A DNA stretch of 50,431 bases from Paraburkholderia sp. (lineage in GTDB: Bacteria; Pseudomonadota; Gammaproteobacteria; Burkholderiales; Burkholderiaceae): NCBI RefSeq assembly GCF_024281035.1, contig NZ_JAMXLH010000071.1, positions 1 to 50,431 of the forward strand. The letters are read 5' to 3'. Under the pieces are notes generated by a model that was not told the origin of the DNA, ran no database searches, and saw nothing but the letters and a program-made list of their open reading frames with translations. Positions 8,759 through 17,646 of the stretch are shown here, one piece after another. Both the position numbers and the translations under genes were made by a program. Within the stretch, counting starts at the first letter, position 1; each line of letters begins with the position of its first letter.

Positions 8759-8831
8759 CCGCGATCGATGCAGTGACCGGACGACACGGCGCACGCCTGA
8801 TGATGCGGTCGCGCCGCAAGAGGCGAGCAGT

Positions 8832-9240
8832 TCAGAACTTGTGGCGAACATTGACGCTCGCGCCAACATCGCGCGAGTGGGTCAACGGAATATGCGCGCT
8901 GGCCGACACGCGCCAGTCGTCAATCATGACCGCGAGCCGGCGCGTTGGATGATTCGGGTTGTTGGTGTCCTGGTCGTCGAACCCCAGGCGGTGCCGCTTA
9001 CGGCAAAGCAGACCGCGAAGGGAATCCAGCGCGGTTCGCGACGGCCTGTCGAATGCATGATTACCATCCCATAAGGATTAAAAACATCACACTTGGGGAG
9101 ATGGGTTACCACGCCAGGCGACGGCAAGCAGCCGAGCCCAGGATGTGATCGTCTGCGCAACGAACTGCAGAACGATGCCTTAACGTTGCATGAGCGATGC
9201 CTGTCAGCTTGTACTTGTTATAGTCGAATCCCGCAGCGGC
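8832..9240 (-). pseudogene. Outer-membrane beta-barrel protein, frameshifted C-terminal remnant
   Basis: The minus strand ends in ASVNVRHKF and a stop (8832-8834), a typical outer-membrane barrel end with terminal Phe. Upstream in the same frame comes LAVMIDDWRVSASAHIPL, with alternating residues. Near 8980 the reading must shift frame to continue into EPRWIPFAVCFAVSGTAWG, and further upstream AAGFDYNKYKLTG again looks like a barrel strand. No start or signal peptide is found. It is a broken porin- or transporter-like gene; the exact family cannot be told. Confidence 0.5.
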
Positions 9241-9542
9241 ACCAAGCGAATCGATGCACATGCCGGTCGCGTCGCTGCCCTGTCACGCTGGACATGCACG
9301 GGTTATTGATTGCCTGTTCAATGAAAAAAATCGTGACGCCGGGCGCGCAATTTGCTCGTCAACTGGAAGCACTCGCCTGGCCGCGATGAATCTCCGCAAG
9401 CTTCAGCCTGAATGACATCGAGTCATCAACTCGGGTAAAGCGGTGATTCGCATTACGCGAAAATCATTTGCCGCCGAAAATGCCGTAGCACTCCGATATA
9501 TTTATTCTGCCCTGCGAGGCACGGCACCCCGATGCGTTCCAC
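9241..9542. other. Non-coding gap
   Basis: I see no supported gene, repeat or terminator here. It probably holds further decayed sequence of the outer-membrane gene and the 3' flank of the GGDEF gene. Confidence 0.4.
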
Positions 9543-11375
9543 TCACACACATTCGATACGGTTGCGGCCGTTTCTCTTCGCGCGGTACAACGCGAAGTCG
9601 CTGCGCGACAGCGTCATTTCGGCGCTCGAATCCGCGGCGGTCATCTCGGTGATGCCGATACTCACGGCGAGCAAGACCGGCTCGTTGCCGCCCATGAGCG
9701 GCTGCTCCGCGATACAGCGCTGGATGCGCTGGCCGACCGCACGTGCGGATTCGAGATTCGCCGAGCCGAGCACGATTGCGAACTCCTCACCGCCAATTCG
9801 GCCCGCGACGTCACCTGTACGCAAATGCGTGCGCAGAATATCGGCGAAGTGGCGCAGCGCACGATCGCCGACTGCGTGGCCCCAGCGATCGTTGATCGAC
9901 TTGAAGTGATCGAGGTCGCACATCAGCACGGCGGCCGGCGGAACGCCCGTGCAGCGCAGTTGCGCAAGCTGTGCTTCCAGGCGCGCCATGAAGTGACGGC
10001 GATTCGAAAGACCCGTGAGGCCATCGGTCGTGGCGAATTCATGCAACTCGGCTTCGATGCGCTTGCGTTCGGTAACGTCGGTAATGAAGCCGTGCCATAC
10101 CGTGACGCCGCCTGCGAGCCGCTGCGGCTTCGCATCGCCCTGCCGCCAGCGCAGCCCCTGCACCGGCAACTGCACGCGATATTCAAGGTGCCACGGCGCA
10201 AGACACGCGGCGGACTCCGCAAACGATGCGAGCCATATCTCCAGGTCGTCGGGATGAATCAGCGCGTCGATGCAGGAGGCGTCTTCCGCAACGGCTTCCG
10301 GCGTCAATTCGTAGATCTCGGTAATACCCGCGCTCGCGTACGGAACCGAGACGCGCCCGTCCGGCGTACGGCGGCACTGGAATACGAGCCCGGGCACCTC
10401 GTTGGTCAGATTGGTGATGAGGTTCACCGTTTCGCGCAGGCGCTCGGCCATTTCGCGCGTCGACGTGATATCGGTCGTCGTGCCGATCATGCGCAACGCG
10501 CGCCCTTCACTGTCGCGGCTCATTACTTTGCCGCGGCTGCAAATCCACTTGTAGCGGCCGTCCTTGCAGCGGATGCGATGCTCGACCTCGTAGATTTCGG
10601 TGCGGCCGTCGAAATGCGCCTGCATCGCGGCCTTCACGTAATCGGCGTCGTCGGGATGCAAACGCTGGTAGCTGTCCTCGATGCGGTTCGTCACCTCGTC
10701 TTCGGCATAACCGAGCATCGCCTTCCAGCCCGTCGAGTAGCGGATCTCGCCCGTCACGACATCGCGGTCCCAGACACCCGTGCCGCTGCCGCCGATCGCA
10801 AGCGTGAGCAACCGTTCGCGCGCGCGCACTGCTTCGGTTTCGGTTTCGGTTTCGGTTTCGGTTTTGGCTTCGTGGCGCTGGACTGTATCGCGTGCATGCT
10901 GCTCCACGAGCACCGATGCGAGGCGCGCGAAGTCGTCGAGACTCGCGCGTTCGGTGTCGCCCAGGTCGCGCGGCGCGTGGTCGATCAGACACAGGCTGCC
11001 GATGCGCTCGCCCGCCGCGTCGCGCAACGGCCAGGCCGCGGCGAAGCGAAACGGCAAGGCGCGCGCCGTGGATAGACAGGCGCGCCAGGCCGGGGCCGTG
11101 TTCGTGTCGGCGACGACCAGCGGCTCGCTGGCCCATGCGCCGCTCGCGTCCTGCAGTCCGCGCAGCGCCTCGCGCAACGGCGCGTCGAGTCCCGCGCCGC
11201 TCCAGCGGCCACTGGATTCCCCCGGTATCACGCAGGCCGCCGCCACACCGAAATAGCGCTCGGCCAGCCGCATTAGCGCATCAAGTTGCAGATCCGTTTC
11301 GGGAATAGTTGCGCGGACACCTTGCGGTGCGGATGGGGCAGCCTGTGCTTCGGCAGGTAGCGGCGTGGCGGACAT
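9543..11375 (-). CDS. GAF-PAS-PAS-GGDEF diguanylate cyclase
   Basis: A cytoplasmic sensor of 610 residues predicted to make cyclic di-GMP. Order: a GAF-like domain (about 25-165, with RLAERYFGVAAACVI and GERIGSLCLIDHAPRDL), a short Glu/Thr repeat linker (about 171-181), PAS-PAC (about 187-315, with GVWDRDVVTGEIRYSTGWK), a second PAS (about 320-445) and a GGDEF domain (about 450-610). The active site is RIGGEEF, and RTGD lies exactly five residues before GGEEF, giving a canonical inhibitory I-site. It is therefore likely active and product-inhibited. No EAL domain or transmembrane segment is present. It follows the anti-sigma gene on the same strand but behind a terminator, so it is probably an independent unit. 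Confidence 0.93.
   Translation of the reverse strand: MSATPLPAEAQAAPSAPQGVRATIPETDLQLDALMRLAERYFGVAAACVIPGESSGRWSGAGLDAPLREALRGLQDASGAWASEPLVVADTNTAPAWRACLSTARALPFRFAAAWPLRDAAGERIGSLCLIDHAPRDLGDTERASLDDFARLASVLVEQHARDTVQRHEAKTETETETETEAVRARERLLTLAIGGSGTGVWDRDVVTGEIRYSTGWKAMLGYAEDEVTNRIEDSYQRLHPDDADYVKAAMQAHFDGRTEIYEVEHRIRCKDGRYKWICSRGKVMSRDSEGRALRMIGTTTDITSTREMAERLRETVNLITNLTNEVPGLVFQCRRTPDGRVSVPYASAGITEIYELTPEAVAEDASCIDALIHPDDLEIWLASFAESAACLAPWHLEYRVQLPVQGLRWRQGDAKPQRLAGGVTVWHGFITDVTERKRIEAELHEFATTDGLTGLSNRRHFMARLEAQLAQLRCTGVPPAAVLMCDLDHFKSINDRWGHAVGDRALRHFADILRTHLRTGDVAGRIGGEEFAIVLGSANLESARAVGQRIQRCIAEQPLMGGNEPVLLAVSIGITEMTAADSSAEMTLSRSDFALYRAKRNGRNRIECV
10833..10862 (-). repeat. Hexanucleotide repeat in the GGDEF gene
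   Basis: Five copies of TTCGGT (plus strand) encode alternating Glu-Thr in the linker between GAF and PAS. Unit gain or loss would stay in frame and change linker length by two residues. Confidence 0.9.
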
Positions 11376-11503
11376 AGCGGGTTTGGCTTGTATAGCAGGC
11401 GTGTAGTCTGGAGCGAGCGCCTAGTATATAGCGCACGTTTCATGCCGAAATGACACGCCGTGTAGTGGCTTTCCTCCACCCATACCTTGCCGCCAGCCCC
11501 TGC

Positions 11504-11525
11504 AAAAAGGCGGGCATTGCGCCCG
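11504..11525 (-). terminator. Intrinsic terminator after the anti-sigma gene
   Basis: On the minus strand CGGGC-GCAAT-GCCCG is followed by CC and five Ts, 20 nt past the anti-sigma stop. It separates the sigma/anti-sigma operon from the GGDEF gene. Confidence 0.65.
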
Positions 11526-11544
11526 ACTTGCGTTGCACTGCAGG

Positions 11545-12375
11545 TCAATTCACCTTGCGTGCATTCAGCTGCGCATAGACATCGTGCGACACCCGCAGCA
11601 GCACATCGCGGTCAATGCCGCCCGAAAGCGCGTAACCGAAATCGCCATCGACCCAGTAGAACACATTCACCGGACCGTCCTGATACAGCTTGAACGCCGT
11701 GGTGTTCGAACTGACCTTACGGTGCGAGATGCAAAGCGTGATGCGCTCGCCCTGCGCGTTGTGATACATGAACTGGGCGATCTGCGTGCCGCCGTCGCCA
11801 GGCAACAGCCTTCCGCCCGCGAGTCTGAAGCCGCTTTGTTCGAGCATCGGCGGGTGAACATTAGTGCCGAGCCGGTTCGACAGCCACTGGACGAAGTCCT
11901 GTTCCTGCGAACGGCGGCTCATGTTGTCCGGGCGTGCGATCTCCGGCATGTAGACCACGTGCGCAAACGCCGCCTGGCGCGCGAAAAGCTCGCTGCTGTC
12001 CGCACTGACCGCGTGAATATCGCTGCCGTTCGTCGAAGCCGTCATCGCGTCCGTGCCGAAATGCACACCCCAGCCGATGCCGATGCCCATCACGAGCGCC
12101 GCCGCCATCCCCGCAAAACGCGGCCAGTTCGCGGCCTCACGCTTCCGGCGCGCTTCCGGCGCCGAACGCAGCTGCGCGGGCACAGGCTCGCTCAAGATGC
12201 GGTCATAGCGGTCGTGCAGCAGATGGTTCAGCGAAAAATAGTCGCTCACGCGCGCAGCGGATTCGGGACGGCGTGCGAGTTCGCGCTCGACATCCGCCCT
12301 GCGCGATTCCGGCAGCGCGCCGTCCACATAGGCGTGGAGTTCCTCTTCCGTAACCGGATTCATTTGATCGCTCAT
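11545..12375 (-). CDS. Membrane anti-sigma factor
   Basis: A protein of 276 residues. The N-terminal domain (EELHAYVDGALPESRRADVE) matches the anti-sigma fold but lacks the HxxxCxxC zinc motif. A single transmembrane helix lies at about 87-106 (FAGMAAALVMGIGIGWGV). The remaining ~170 residues are periplasmic. The start codon overlaps the stop of the ECF sigma gene by ATGA, so the two are translationally coupled. By family knowledge it would hold the sigma factor inactive until an envelope signal triggers release. The periplasmic part (FMYHNAQGERITLCISHR, WVDGDFGYALSGG) is shared with many proteobacterial anti-sigma proteins of unknown signal. Confidence 0.88.
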   Translation of the reverse strand: MSDQMNPVTEEELHAYVDGALPESRRADVERELARRPESAARVSDYFSLNHLLHDRYDRILSEPVPAQLRSAPEARRKREAANWPRFAGMAAALVMGIGIGWGVHFGTDAMTASTNGSDIHAVSADSSELFARQAAFAHVVYMPEIARPDNMSRRSQEQDFVQWLSNRLGTNVHPPMLEQSGFRLAGGRLLPGDGGTQIAQFMYHNAQGERITLCISHRKVSSNTTAFKLYQDGPVNVFYWVDGDFGYALSGGIDRDVLLRVSHDVYAQLNARKVN

Positions 12376-12890
12376 CGCACCACCTTCAGGTTCGCTCGCG
12401 GAACCGCACCCGCCATGAGCGCACGCAGCCGCTCACGCCCCCTCGAAAGACGCGACATGACCGTGCCGATCGGAATGTCGAGCGCCAGCGCCACATCGGC
12501 GTAACTCATTTCTTCGAGGCCCACCAGCAGCACGACCTCGCGTTGCTCGTCGGGCAGACGTTGCAGCGCATAGTCGAGATCGCGCACCTCCAGCGTGCCC
12601 AGCTGGCTCGATGGGACCGCGTATTCGGCCTCGGGGATGTTCTCGTCGTCGACGGATACATGCGTGCCGCGCGCCGAGGATTTGCGTACCTGGTTGACGA
12701 AGATGTTGTGCATGATCGTGAACAGCCAGGCGCGCAGGTCGGTGCCCGTGCGAAAGAGGCCTGCGCGGCCAAGCGCGCGCTCCAGCGTGTCCTGCACGAG
12801 GTCGTCCGCCAGCTCGCGGTTGTTGATCAACGCCCGCGCGTAGCGGCGCAGGCGCGGCACGTGTTCGATCAGTTCGTCACGGATGTTCAT
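12372..12890 (-). CDS. ECF-type RNA polymerase sigma factor
   Basis: A protein of 172 residues with region 2 (LVQDTLERALGRA, TDLRAWLFTIMHNIFVN) and region 4 (LPDEQREVVLLVGLEEMSYA and GTVMSRLSRGRERLR). It is the partner of the downstream anti-sigma. No region 1 or 3 is present, as usual for ECF factors. The ATG at 12890 is preceded by GAGAACGG and overlaps the stop of a 51-codon upstream frame (12887-13042) by ATGA. Target genes are not evident; many such operons are autoregulated. Confidence 0.92.
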   Translation of the reverse strand: MNIRDELIEHVPRLRRYARALINNRELADDLVQDTLERALGRAGLFRTGTDLRAWLFTIMHNIFVNQVRKSSARGTHVSVDDENIPEAEYAVPSSQLGTLEVRDLDYALQRLPDEQREVVLLVGLEEMSYADVALALDIPIGTVMSRLSRGRERLRALMAGAVPRANLKVVR

Positions 12891-13466
12891 GTCCCGTTCT
12901 CGTTCGCTTGCTCAACATGGGTCGCGCGCACTCGAAAAAATCGAAAAAACAATAAGTGAGATTCACAACCTTTCAACCGCGTAAGGTTGGGATATTTGGC
13001 TAACACCTCGTGGAAGGCTTTATTCCCGTCTACGAACACCATCAATCGGCCGCCGCGCGCATGTAGCGGAAGGTCCGGCTGCCCCGCGCCGTTACAGGTA
13101 GGCGCAACGCGGATTATGCGGCTACGCCTGAGGCGTGTTGCCGCAGAGCCGCCGCCCGCTCCGCGTCCGGCTTTCGCGACGCTCCGGCAGCGATGCAACC
13201 TTGATTCCCGCTCTGCGCGCGCTGCGCAACGCGACAGGCCTTGCATGACCGGGCAAGTCCATTGTCGGCCAGTGCGCAAAAGCACGTCCGCGCCGGACAC
13301 CTGCGCGCCCCATTTGTGAGAAACTGGCGCGTTTTCACAGATCTCCCGGCCCGGCGGCTCAACTGCGTCCGCGCCCGTCGCGAAACTTTGCGAACGGTGC
13401 GCCGTGCCCTCGCGGTATAGCCAGGTATCCGCGCGACAAGCTCACGCCGTCCAACCGGGAACCACA
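12891..13466. other. Intergenic region upstream of sigma factor and PiT transporter
   Basis: This 576-nt gap should hold the divergent promoters of the sigma operon and the phosphate transporter. A minus-strand frame of 51 codons (12887-13042, MVFVDGNKAFHEVLAKYPNL...) abuts the sigma start by ATGA but has no ribosome binding site and is unrecognised. The rest is GC-rich with no clear gene. Confidence 0.5.
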
Positions 13467-15044
13467 ATGCCGGACATAACCTATACCCAGCTGCGCCCCA
13501 CGGGCCGACGCGGACTTGCCACCGGCCTGTTCGTCATGATCCTGGCGGCTGGCACGCTCTATGTTGTCCAGCATCTCGTCGTAGACTTGCGCGCCGTGCG
13601 CGAAAGCTCCGCACTCCCGTTTGTCCTCCTCGCGCTTGCCCTCGTCATCGCGCTCGGCTTCGAATTCGTGAACGGATTTCACGACACCGCGAACGCCGTC
13701 GCCACCGTCATCTATACGAACTCGCTCGATCCGCATCTCGCCGTGGTCTGGTCGGGCGCGTGGAATTTTCTCGGCGTGCTCGTTTCGAGCGGCGCCGTCG
13801 CGTTCGGCATCCTGCAGCTGCTGCCCGTCGAGCTGATCCTTCAGGTGGGCAGCCATGCGGGCTTCGCGATGGTCTTCGCGCTGCTCATCGCCGCGATCAT
13901 CTGGAATCTCAGCACGTGGTATTTCGGCCTGCCCTCGTCCAGCTCGCACACGCTCGTGGGCTCGATCATCGGCGTGGGCATCATGAACCAGCTGATCAAC
14001 GGCCCCTCCGGCACGAGCGGCGTCGACTGGAGCCAGGCGGGCGGCGTCGGCAAGGCGCTGCTGTTCTCGCCGGTCGTCGGCTTCCTGTTTTCGGGCCTGT
14101 TGTTCATCGTGCTGAAATTCCTTGTGCGCGCACCGAAGCTCTATAGGCAGCCGCAAGGCCAGGAGCCGCCGCCGTTCTGGATCCGCGCGCTGCTCGTGGC
14201 AACCTGCACCGGCGTATCGTTCGCGCACGGTTCGAACGACGGCCAGAAAGGCATGGGCCTCATCATGCTGATCCTGATCGGCGTGGTGCCGACGGCCTAT
14301 GCACTCAACAAGGCCGTCACGCCTGCCGAAACCAGCACTTTCGTTGCGGTCGCGCGCCACGCATCCGCGACGCTCGGGCGATATACGCAAGACGCGCCGC
14401 CCGAGCACCCGCGCGCGGAAGTCGAAGCGTTTGTGCGCACGCATCAGCTCAAGCCCGCCACGCTGCCCGCGCTGCGCCAGCTCACCGACACCATCGCCGA
14501 CCAGGTGAGCCGCTCGGGTTCGATGGCGGCCGTGCCGCAGTCGATGGTCGATAACGTGCGCAACAACATGTACGTGGCATCCGAGGCGATTCGCCTGATG
14601 GATAAAGCCAGAACACCCGCCTTCGCCCCGGAGGATGCAGCGACACTCGGCGCATTCCGCAAACAGATGGACCACGCAACCAAGTTCATTCCCACCTGGG
14701 TGAAAGTGGCCGTGGCGATTGCGCTCGGGCTCGGCACGATGGTGGGATGGAAGCGCATCGTCGTAACGGTGGGCGAAAAGATCGGCAAGCAGCACCTCAC
14801 GTATGGGCAGGGCGCGTCGGCAGAAGCGGTCGCCATGCTCACCATCGGCATGGCCGACATGTACGGTCTGCCTGTCTCCACCACGCACGTCCTCGCCTCG
14901 GGCGTGGCCGGCACGATGGCCGCCAGCGGCTCCGGGCTCCAGTGGGCCACGGTGCGCAATCTGATCCTGGCCTGGGTGCTCACGCTGCCTGCGTCGATTG
15001 CGTTGTCAGCGGCCCTTTACTGGGTGTTCAGGCAGGTATTCTGA
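13467..15044 (+). CDS. PiT-family inorganic phosphate transporter
   Basis: An inner-membrane, cation-coupled low-affinity phosphate permease of 525 residues. Both PiT signature halves are present: GFEFVNGFHDTANAVATVIY near residues 60-85 and GVSFAHGSNDGQKGMGLIM near 250. The paired SSSHTLVGSIIGVG and VSTTHVLASGVAGTM motifs are also there. A long hydrophilic loop (about 285-405) splits the membrane halves, as in PitA. The start MPDITYTQLRPT was preferred to an upstream ATG because the family N-terminus begins here. The last 39 nt overlap the convergent J-domain gene. Confidence 0.92.
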   Translation: MPDITYTQLRPTGRRGLATGLFVMILAAGTLYVVQHLVVDLRAVRESSALPFVLLALALVIALGFEFVNGFHDTANAVATVIYTNSLDPHLAVVWSGAWNFLGVLVSSGAVAFGILQLLPVELILQVGSHAGFAMVFALLIAAIIWNLSTWYFGLPSSSSHTLVGSIIGVGIMNQLINGPSGTSGVDWSQAGGVGKALLFSPVVGFLFSGLLFIVLKFLVRAPKLYRQPQGQEPPPFWIRALLVATCTGVSFAHGSNDGQKGMGLIMLILIGVVPTAYALNKAVTPAETSTFVAVARHASATLGRYTQDAPPEHPRAEVEAFVRTHQLKPATLPALRQLTDTIADQVSRSGSMAAVPQSMVDNVRNNMYVASEAIRLMDKARTPAFAPEDAATLGAFRKQMDHATKFIPTWVKVAVAIALGLGTMVGWKRIVVTVGEKIGKQHLTYGQGASAEAVAMLTIGMADMYGLPVSTTHVLASGVAGTMAASGSGLQWATVRNLILAWVLTLPASIALSAALYWVFRQVF

Positions 15045-16196
15045 ATCGCCGGGCCGGCGGGCGAGATCGTCCGCCATCCGCGCGCACAATGCGCCGACCG
15101 CGCTCGCGACAGGCACGCGCCACCCGATCGGTGCGGCCACATCGAAACCGAAGCGCAGCGCCGTCTGCGACGCGCCCGCCGGGCGCGCCCAGCACCGAAA
15201 CGTCACGATATGCCGATGCGTACGCGCGGCGGCCCGCCGCCTGCGCGGCGACAGTCGCATGACTGCGCGAAGTTCGAGCGCGGAATCGTCCGGCGCGATT
15301 TCGCACGACTCGATCGACCACGCCACGCCGCTGCGTTCCTGACTGCGCAACGCAGCGAGCACGCGCTGCCATAACTGATCGGGCGGCAGCGGCACGATCC
15401 GTTCTTGCCCGGCGTGCTGCGCCCGATGCAGCGTGTAGAGCGCCCAGCCATTGCCGTAGACGAGCACCGCACCGCCCATCACGAGCGCCCATTGCAGCAG
15501 GCTCGCGAGCCACCGTACTTCGTTGTGGAGCGCAAACGGCGCGAACAGCATTGCGACGAGCTTGTGCGCGAGCAGATAGAGCGCGAAGAACACCGCGACA
15601 ATCGCGCCGAAACTGAACAGCCAGACATAGCGCGGATCGTTGAGATGCACCCGCACGGCGCCATGTTGCTGCGGTGCGCCATCGATTGGATGCGCCGCAT
15701 CCGCGATCACCTGATCGCGCAATTGCGCGGCCTGCACACGCCCACGGGCAGCCTGATCGTGCAGGCTCACGAGTTCCGTGAGCAAAGCATCGCGTTCGGC
15801 CTTCATGCGCAGCAGTTCGTCGAGGCCGCGTGCCTTTTCCATGTGCAGCGCACCCAGCTCTGCCCGCACGCGCTCACGTTGCGTCTGCAACTGCTGCAAT
15901 GCAGCGTGCAGCGATTCGATCTGCTCGCGGCCCGCCGCCGCATGGCTCGACGGCGCTTCGTGATGCTCCGACCAGTAACGATCGAGCACCTCGCGCGCGT
16001 GCTTCATGTTCTTGAATTGCTCGTTGGCCCAGTGCTGCTGCGCGGGCGTCGAATGCCGCCACTTGTCGGGATGGAGAATCTGCGCGAGTTGCCGGTATTT
16101 ACGCGTGATTTCGGCCGCAGACGCCCCCGGCTCCAGGTCGAGCCGATAGTAGAGCCGGTCATAATCGACCGGATGGCCTGGATCGCGATTCGCCAT
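15006..16196 (-). CDS. Membrane-anchored J-domain protein with coiled coil
   Basis: A protein of 396 residues. A J-domain occupies about 12-75, with the HPD motif at 42-44 (QILHPDKWR), so it can stimulate an Hsp70 (DnaK) ATPase. A coiled coil (about 90-150, EQIESLHAALQQLQTQRERV) is followed by two hydrophobic segments (about 190-215 and 228-252), then a soluble C-terminal domain of about 140 residues (LPPDQLWQRVLAALRSQERS, FRCWARPAGAS). No DnaJ Gly/Phe region or zinc finger is present, so it is a specialised type III J-protein that probably recruits DnaK to the inner membrane. The partner is unknown. Its 3' end overlaps the phosphate transporter gene tail to tail. Confidence 0.85.
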   Translation of the reverse strand: MANRDPGHPVDYDRLYYRLDLEPGASAAEITRKYRQLAQILHPDKWRHSTPAQQHWANEQFKNMKHAREVLDRYWSEHHEAPSSHAAAGREQIESLHAALQQLQTQRERVRAELGALHMEKARGLDELLRMKAERDALLTELVSLHDQAARGRVQAAQLRDQVIADAAHPIDGAPQQHGAVRVHLNDPRYVWLFSFGAIVAVFFALYLLAHKLVAMLFAPFALHNEVRWLASLLQWALVMGGAVLVYGNGWALYTLHRAQHAGQERIVPLPPDQLWQRVLAALRSQERSGVAWSIESCEIAPDDSALELRAVMRLSPRRRRAAARTHRHIVTFRCWARPAGASQTALRFGFDVAAPIGWRVPVASAVGALCARMADDLARRPGDSEYLPEHPVKGR

Positions 16197-16643
16197 GGCC
16201 GCCGTCTTTCTTCAGTTGAATTGCCGTACGCTGAGGTTGAAGCAAATGCTTCAGTCACGGTAATCCACGTATCCGGGCGGCGCAAGGCTGCTTTATGCCT
16301 GTAAACCCCGGCCTGTAAACCCCGGCGTGCGAACCCCGGTGCGTGAAAACCGGCGCGCAACCAGGCCATTCACGACCGCGTTATTTTGCGCAGCCATCTG
16401 CTCGAAAACCGCGACGCCGTGCTGCAACTCGTGTCTGCGGAACACGCGGCGAAATTGCGGCGCCAATAGTGATCGAATACCGGCCGCAAAAGCCCGATAT
16501 GTGCAAAATGCAAGCGAGGCTCAAGTCACCCTTCACCGGGCTGCGTGCGCATCGCCATATCGTAAACGCGGTATATACCAGCCTCCGCATGCGGGAAAAT
16601 TGCGGATACACTCAAGTTTCCCAAACCCACTCCAAACCATCCC
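16197..16643. other. Intergenic region with divergent promoters
   Basis: A 447-nt gap between the divergent J-domain and PAS genes. It contains a 14-bp minisatellite (16297-16352, listed separately) and a perfect palindrome GGTATATACC (16570-16579). No gene is evident. Confidence 0.5.
16297..16352 (+). repeat. 14-bp tandem repeat, four units
   Basis: Two exact GCCTGTAAACCCCG units followed by GCGTGCGAACCCCG and GTGCGTGAAAACCG. Non-coding, about 100 bp upstream of the J-domain gene start. Confidence 0.9.
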
Positions 16644-17051
16644 ATGATCGCAGAATGGATTCTCGAACAGACGACCGACGCCCTCATTTACGCCGGTCGT
16701 GATGGAAAGATCGTCCGCTGGAACGCGGCAGCGAGCCACATGTTCGGCTTCAGCAAGGAAGAAGCGCTCGGCGCCAGTCTAGATCTCATCATTCCCGAAC
16801 ATCTGCGCGCACCGCACTGGAAGGGCTTCGATGCCGCCGTCGCGAGCGGCGTCACGCGGCTCGGCGGCCGTCCGACGCTCACGCGTGCGGCTCACAAGAA
16901 TGGACAGAAGCTTTACGTGGAAATGTCCTTCGCAATCGTCAAGGACGACGACGCTCAGGTCATCGGTTCGGTGGCCATGGCGCGTGACGTGACCGAACGC
17001 GTGGAACGCGAACGCGCCGCGCGCGCGGCCGCACAAACGCAGGCGCAATAA
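16644..17051 (+). CDS. Single PAS-domain protein
   Basis: A protein of 135 residues made almost only of one PAS/PAC domain: ILEQTTDALIYAGRDGKIVR, WNAAASHMFGFSKEEALGAS, and the PAC end IGSVAMARDVTERVERER, then an Ala/Gln tail. No output domain (kinase, GGDEF, HTH or methyl-accepting) is attached. It may be a stand-alone sensor that binds a small ligand or partners another signalling protein. There is no clear Shine-Dalgarno sequence before the ATG. The next gene is 145 nt away. Confidence 0.85.
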   Translation: MIAEWILEQTTDALIYAGRDGKIVRWNAAASHMFGFSKEEALGASLDLIIPEHLRAPHWKGFDAAVASGVTRLGGRPTLTRAAHKNGQKLYVEMSFAIVKDDDAQVIGSVAMARDVTERVERERAARAAAQTQAQ

Positions 17052-17196
17052 GGTTGAACTGCCGACGTGCAGACAACGCGCGGCCGCACACCGTCATGGC
17101 TCCATGATTGAATCAACCGCCCACGTTGGCGGTCGATGAGCTTCGGGGAACCGAAGCCATGCTCGCGCGGTAGCGCGAGTCGTAGGGGGAGTCATC

Positions 17197-17595
17197 ATGT
17201 TTCGGCAAGCCGGTGCGTTGCTCTGCATCGCCTGCGCGTGGTCGGCCGGCGCGGGCGCGTTCGCTCAATCCATTCACATCGAGTCGGGCAGCTACGGCGC
17301 CAACTGCGGCGCGCGCGAGGGCAATGTCACGCGCGATCTCGCTGCGCGCTGCAATACGCTCGTCACCTGCCGCTTTGCGATCTCGTCGGCAGCGAATGGT
17401 ACAAACGCGGGTACAAGCGTGGGTACAAGCGCGGGCACAAACGCGGTTACAAACCAGCACAACTGCCCGGCCGATCTGGTCGCCGAATGGTCCTGCGGGC
17501 AAGGCATATTTCATCGTGCAATGGTCCGCAACGCATCGAGACACAACGGCACGCTCGTACTGACCTGCGTGCCGTCCACCGGCGCGGGCAAATGA
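17197..17595 (+). CDS. Secreted six-cysteine protein, possible lectin-like fold
   Basis: A protein of 132 residues with a signal peptide (MFRQAGALLCIACAWSAGAG, cleavage near AFAQ). The mature part starts IHIESGSYGANCG and carries six Cys: NCGA, RCNT, TCRF, NCPA, SCGQ, LTCV. The order YGANCG...NVT..L...CN..VTC.F resembles the small cysteine-rich repeat of rhamnose-binding (SUEL-type) lectins, also found in bacterial secreted proteins. This likeness is from memory of the pattern and is not proven. Between the third and fourth Cys lies a Thr/Gly/Asn repeat encoded by a 12-bp minisatellite. GGGGGAG precedes the ATG. Confidence 0.65.
   Translation: MFRQAGALLCIACAWSAGAGAFAQSIHIESGSYGANCGAREGNVTRDLAARCNTLVTCRFAISSAANGTNAGTSVGTSAGTNAVTNQHNCPADLVAEWSCGQGIFHRAMVRNASRHNGTLVLTCVPSTGAGK
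17398..17457 (+). repeat. 12-bp coding minisatellite
   Basis: Five 12-bp units (consensus GGTACAAGCGCG) encode GTNA-GTSV-GTSA-GTNA-VTNQ inside the secreted six-cysteine protein. Length change stays in frame. Confidence 0.9.
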
Positions 17596-17646
17596 CCGGC
17601 ACACTATGCCGCGCGCATTCGCCACAGACCGCGGGCCGCCAGCGTA

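Noticed and set aside
12887..13042. 51-codon frame overlapping the sigma start
   Set aside because: Only the ATGA overlap speaks for it; no ribosome binding site or similarity. Kept as a note under the sigma finding.
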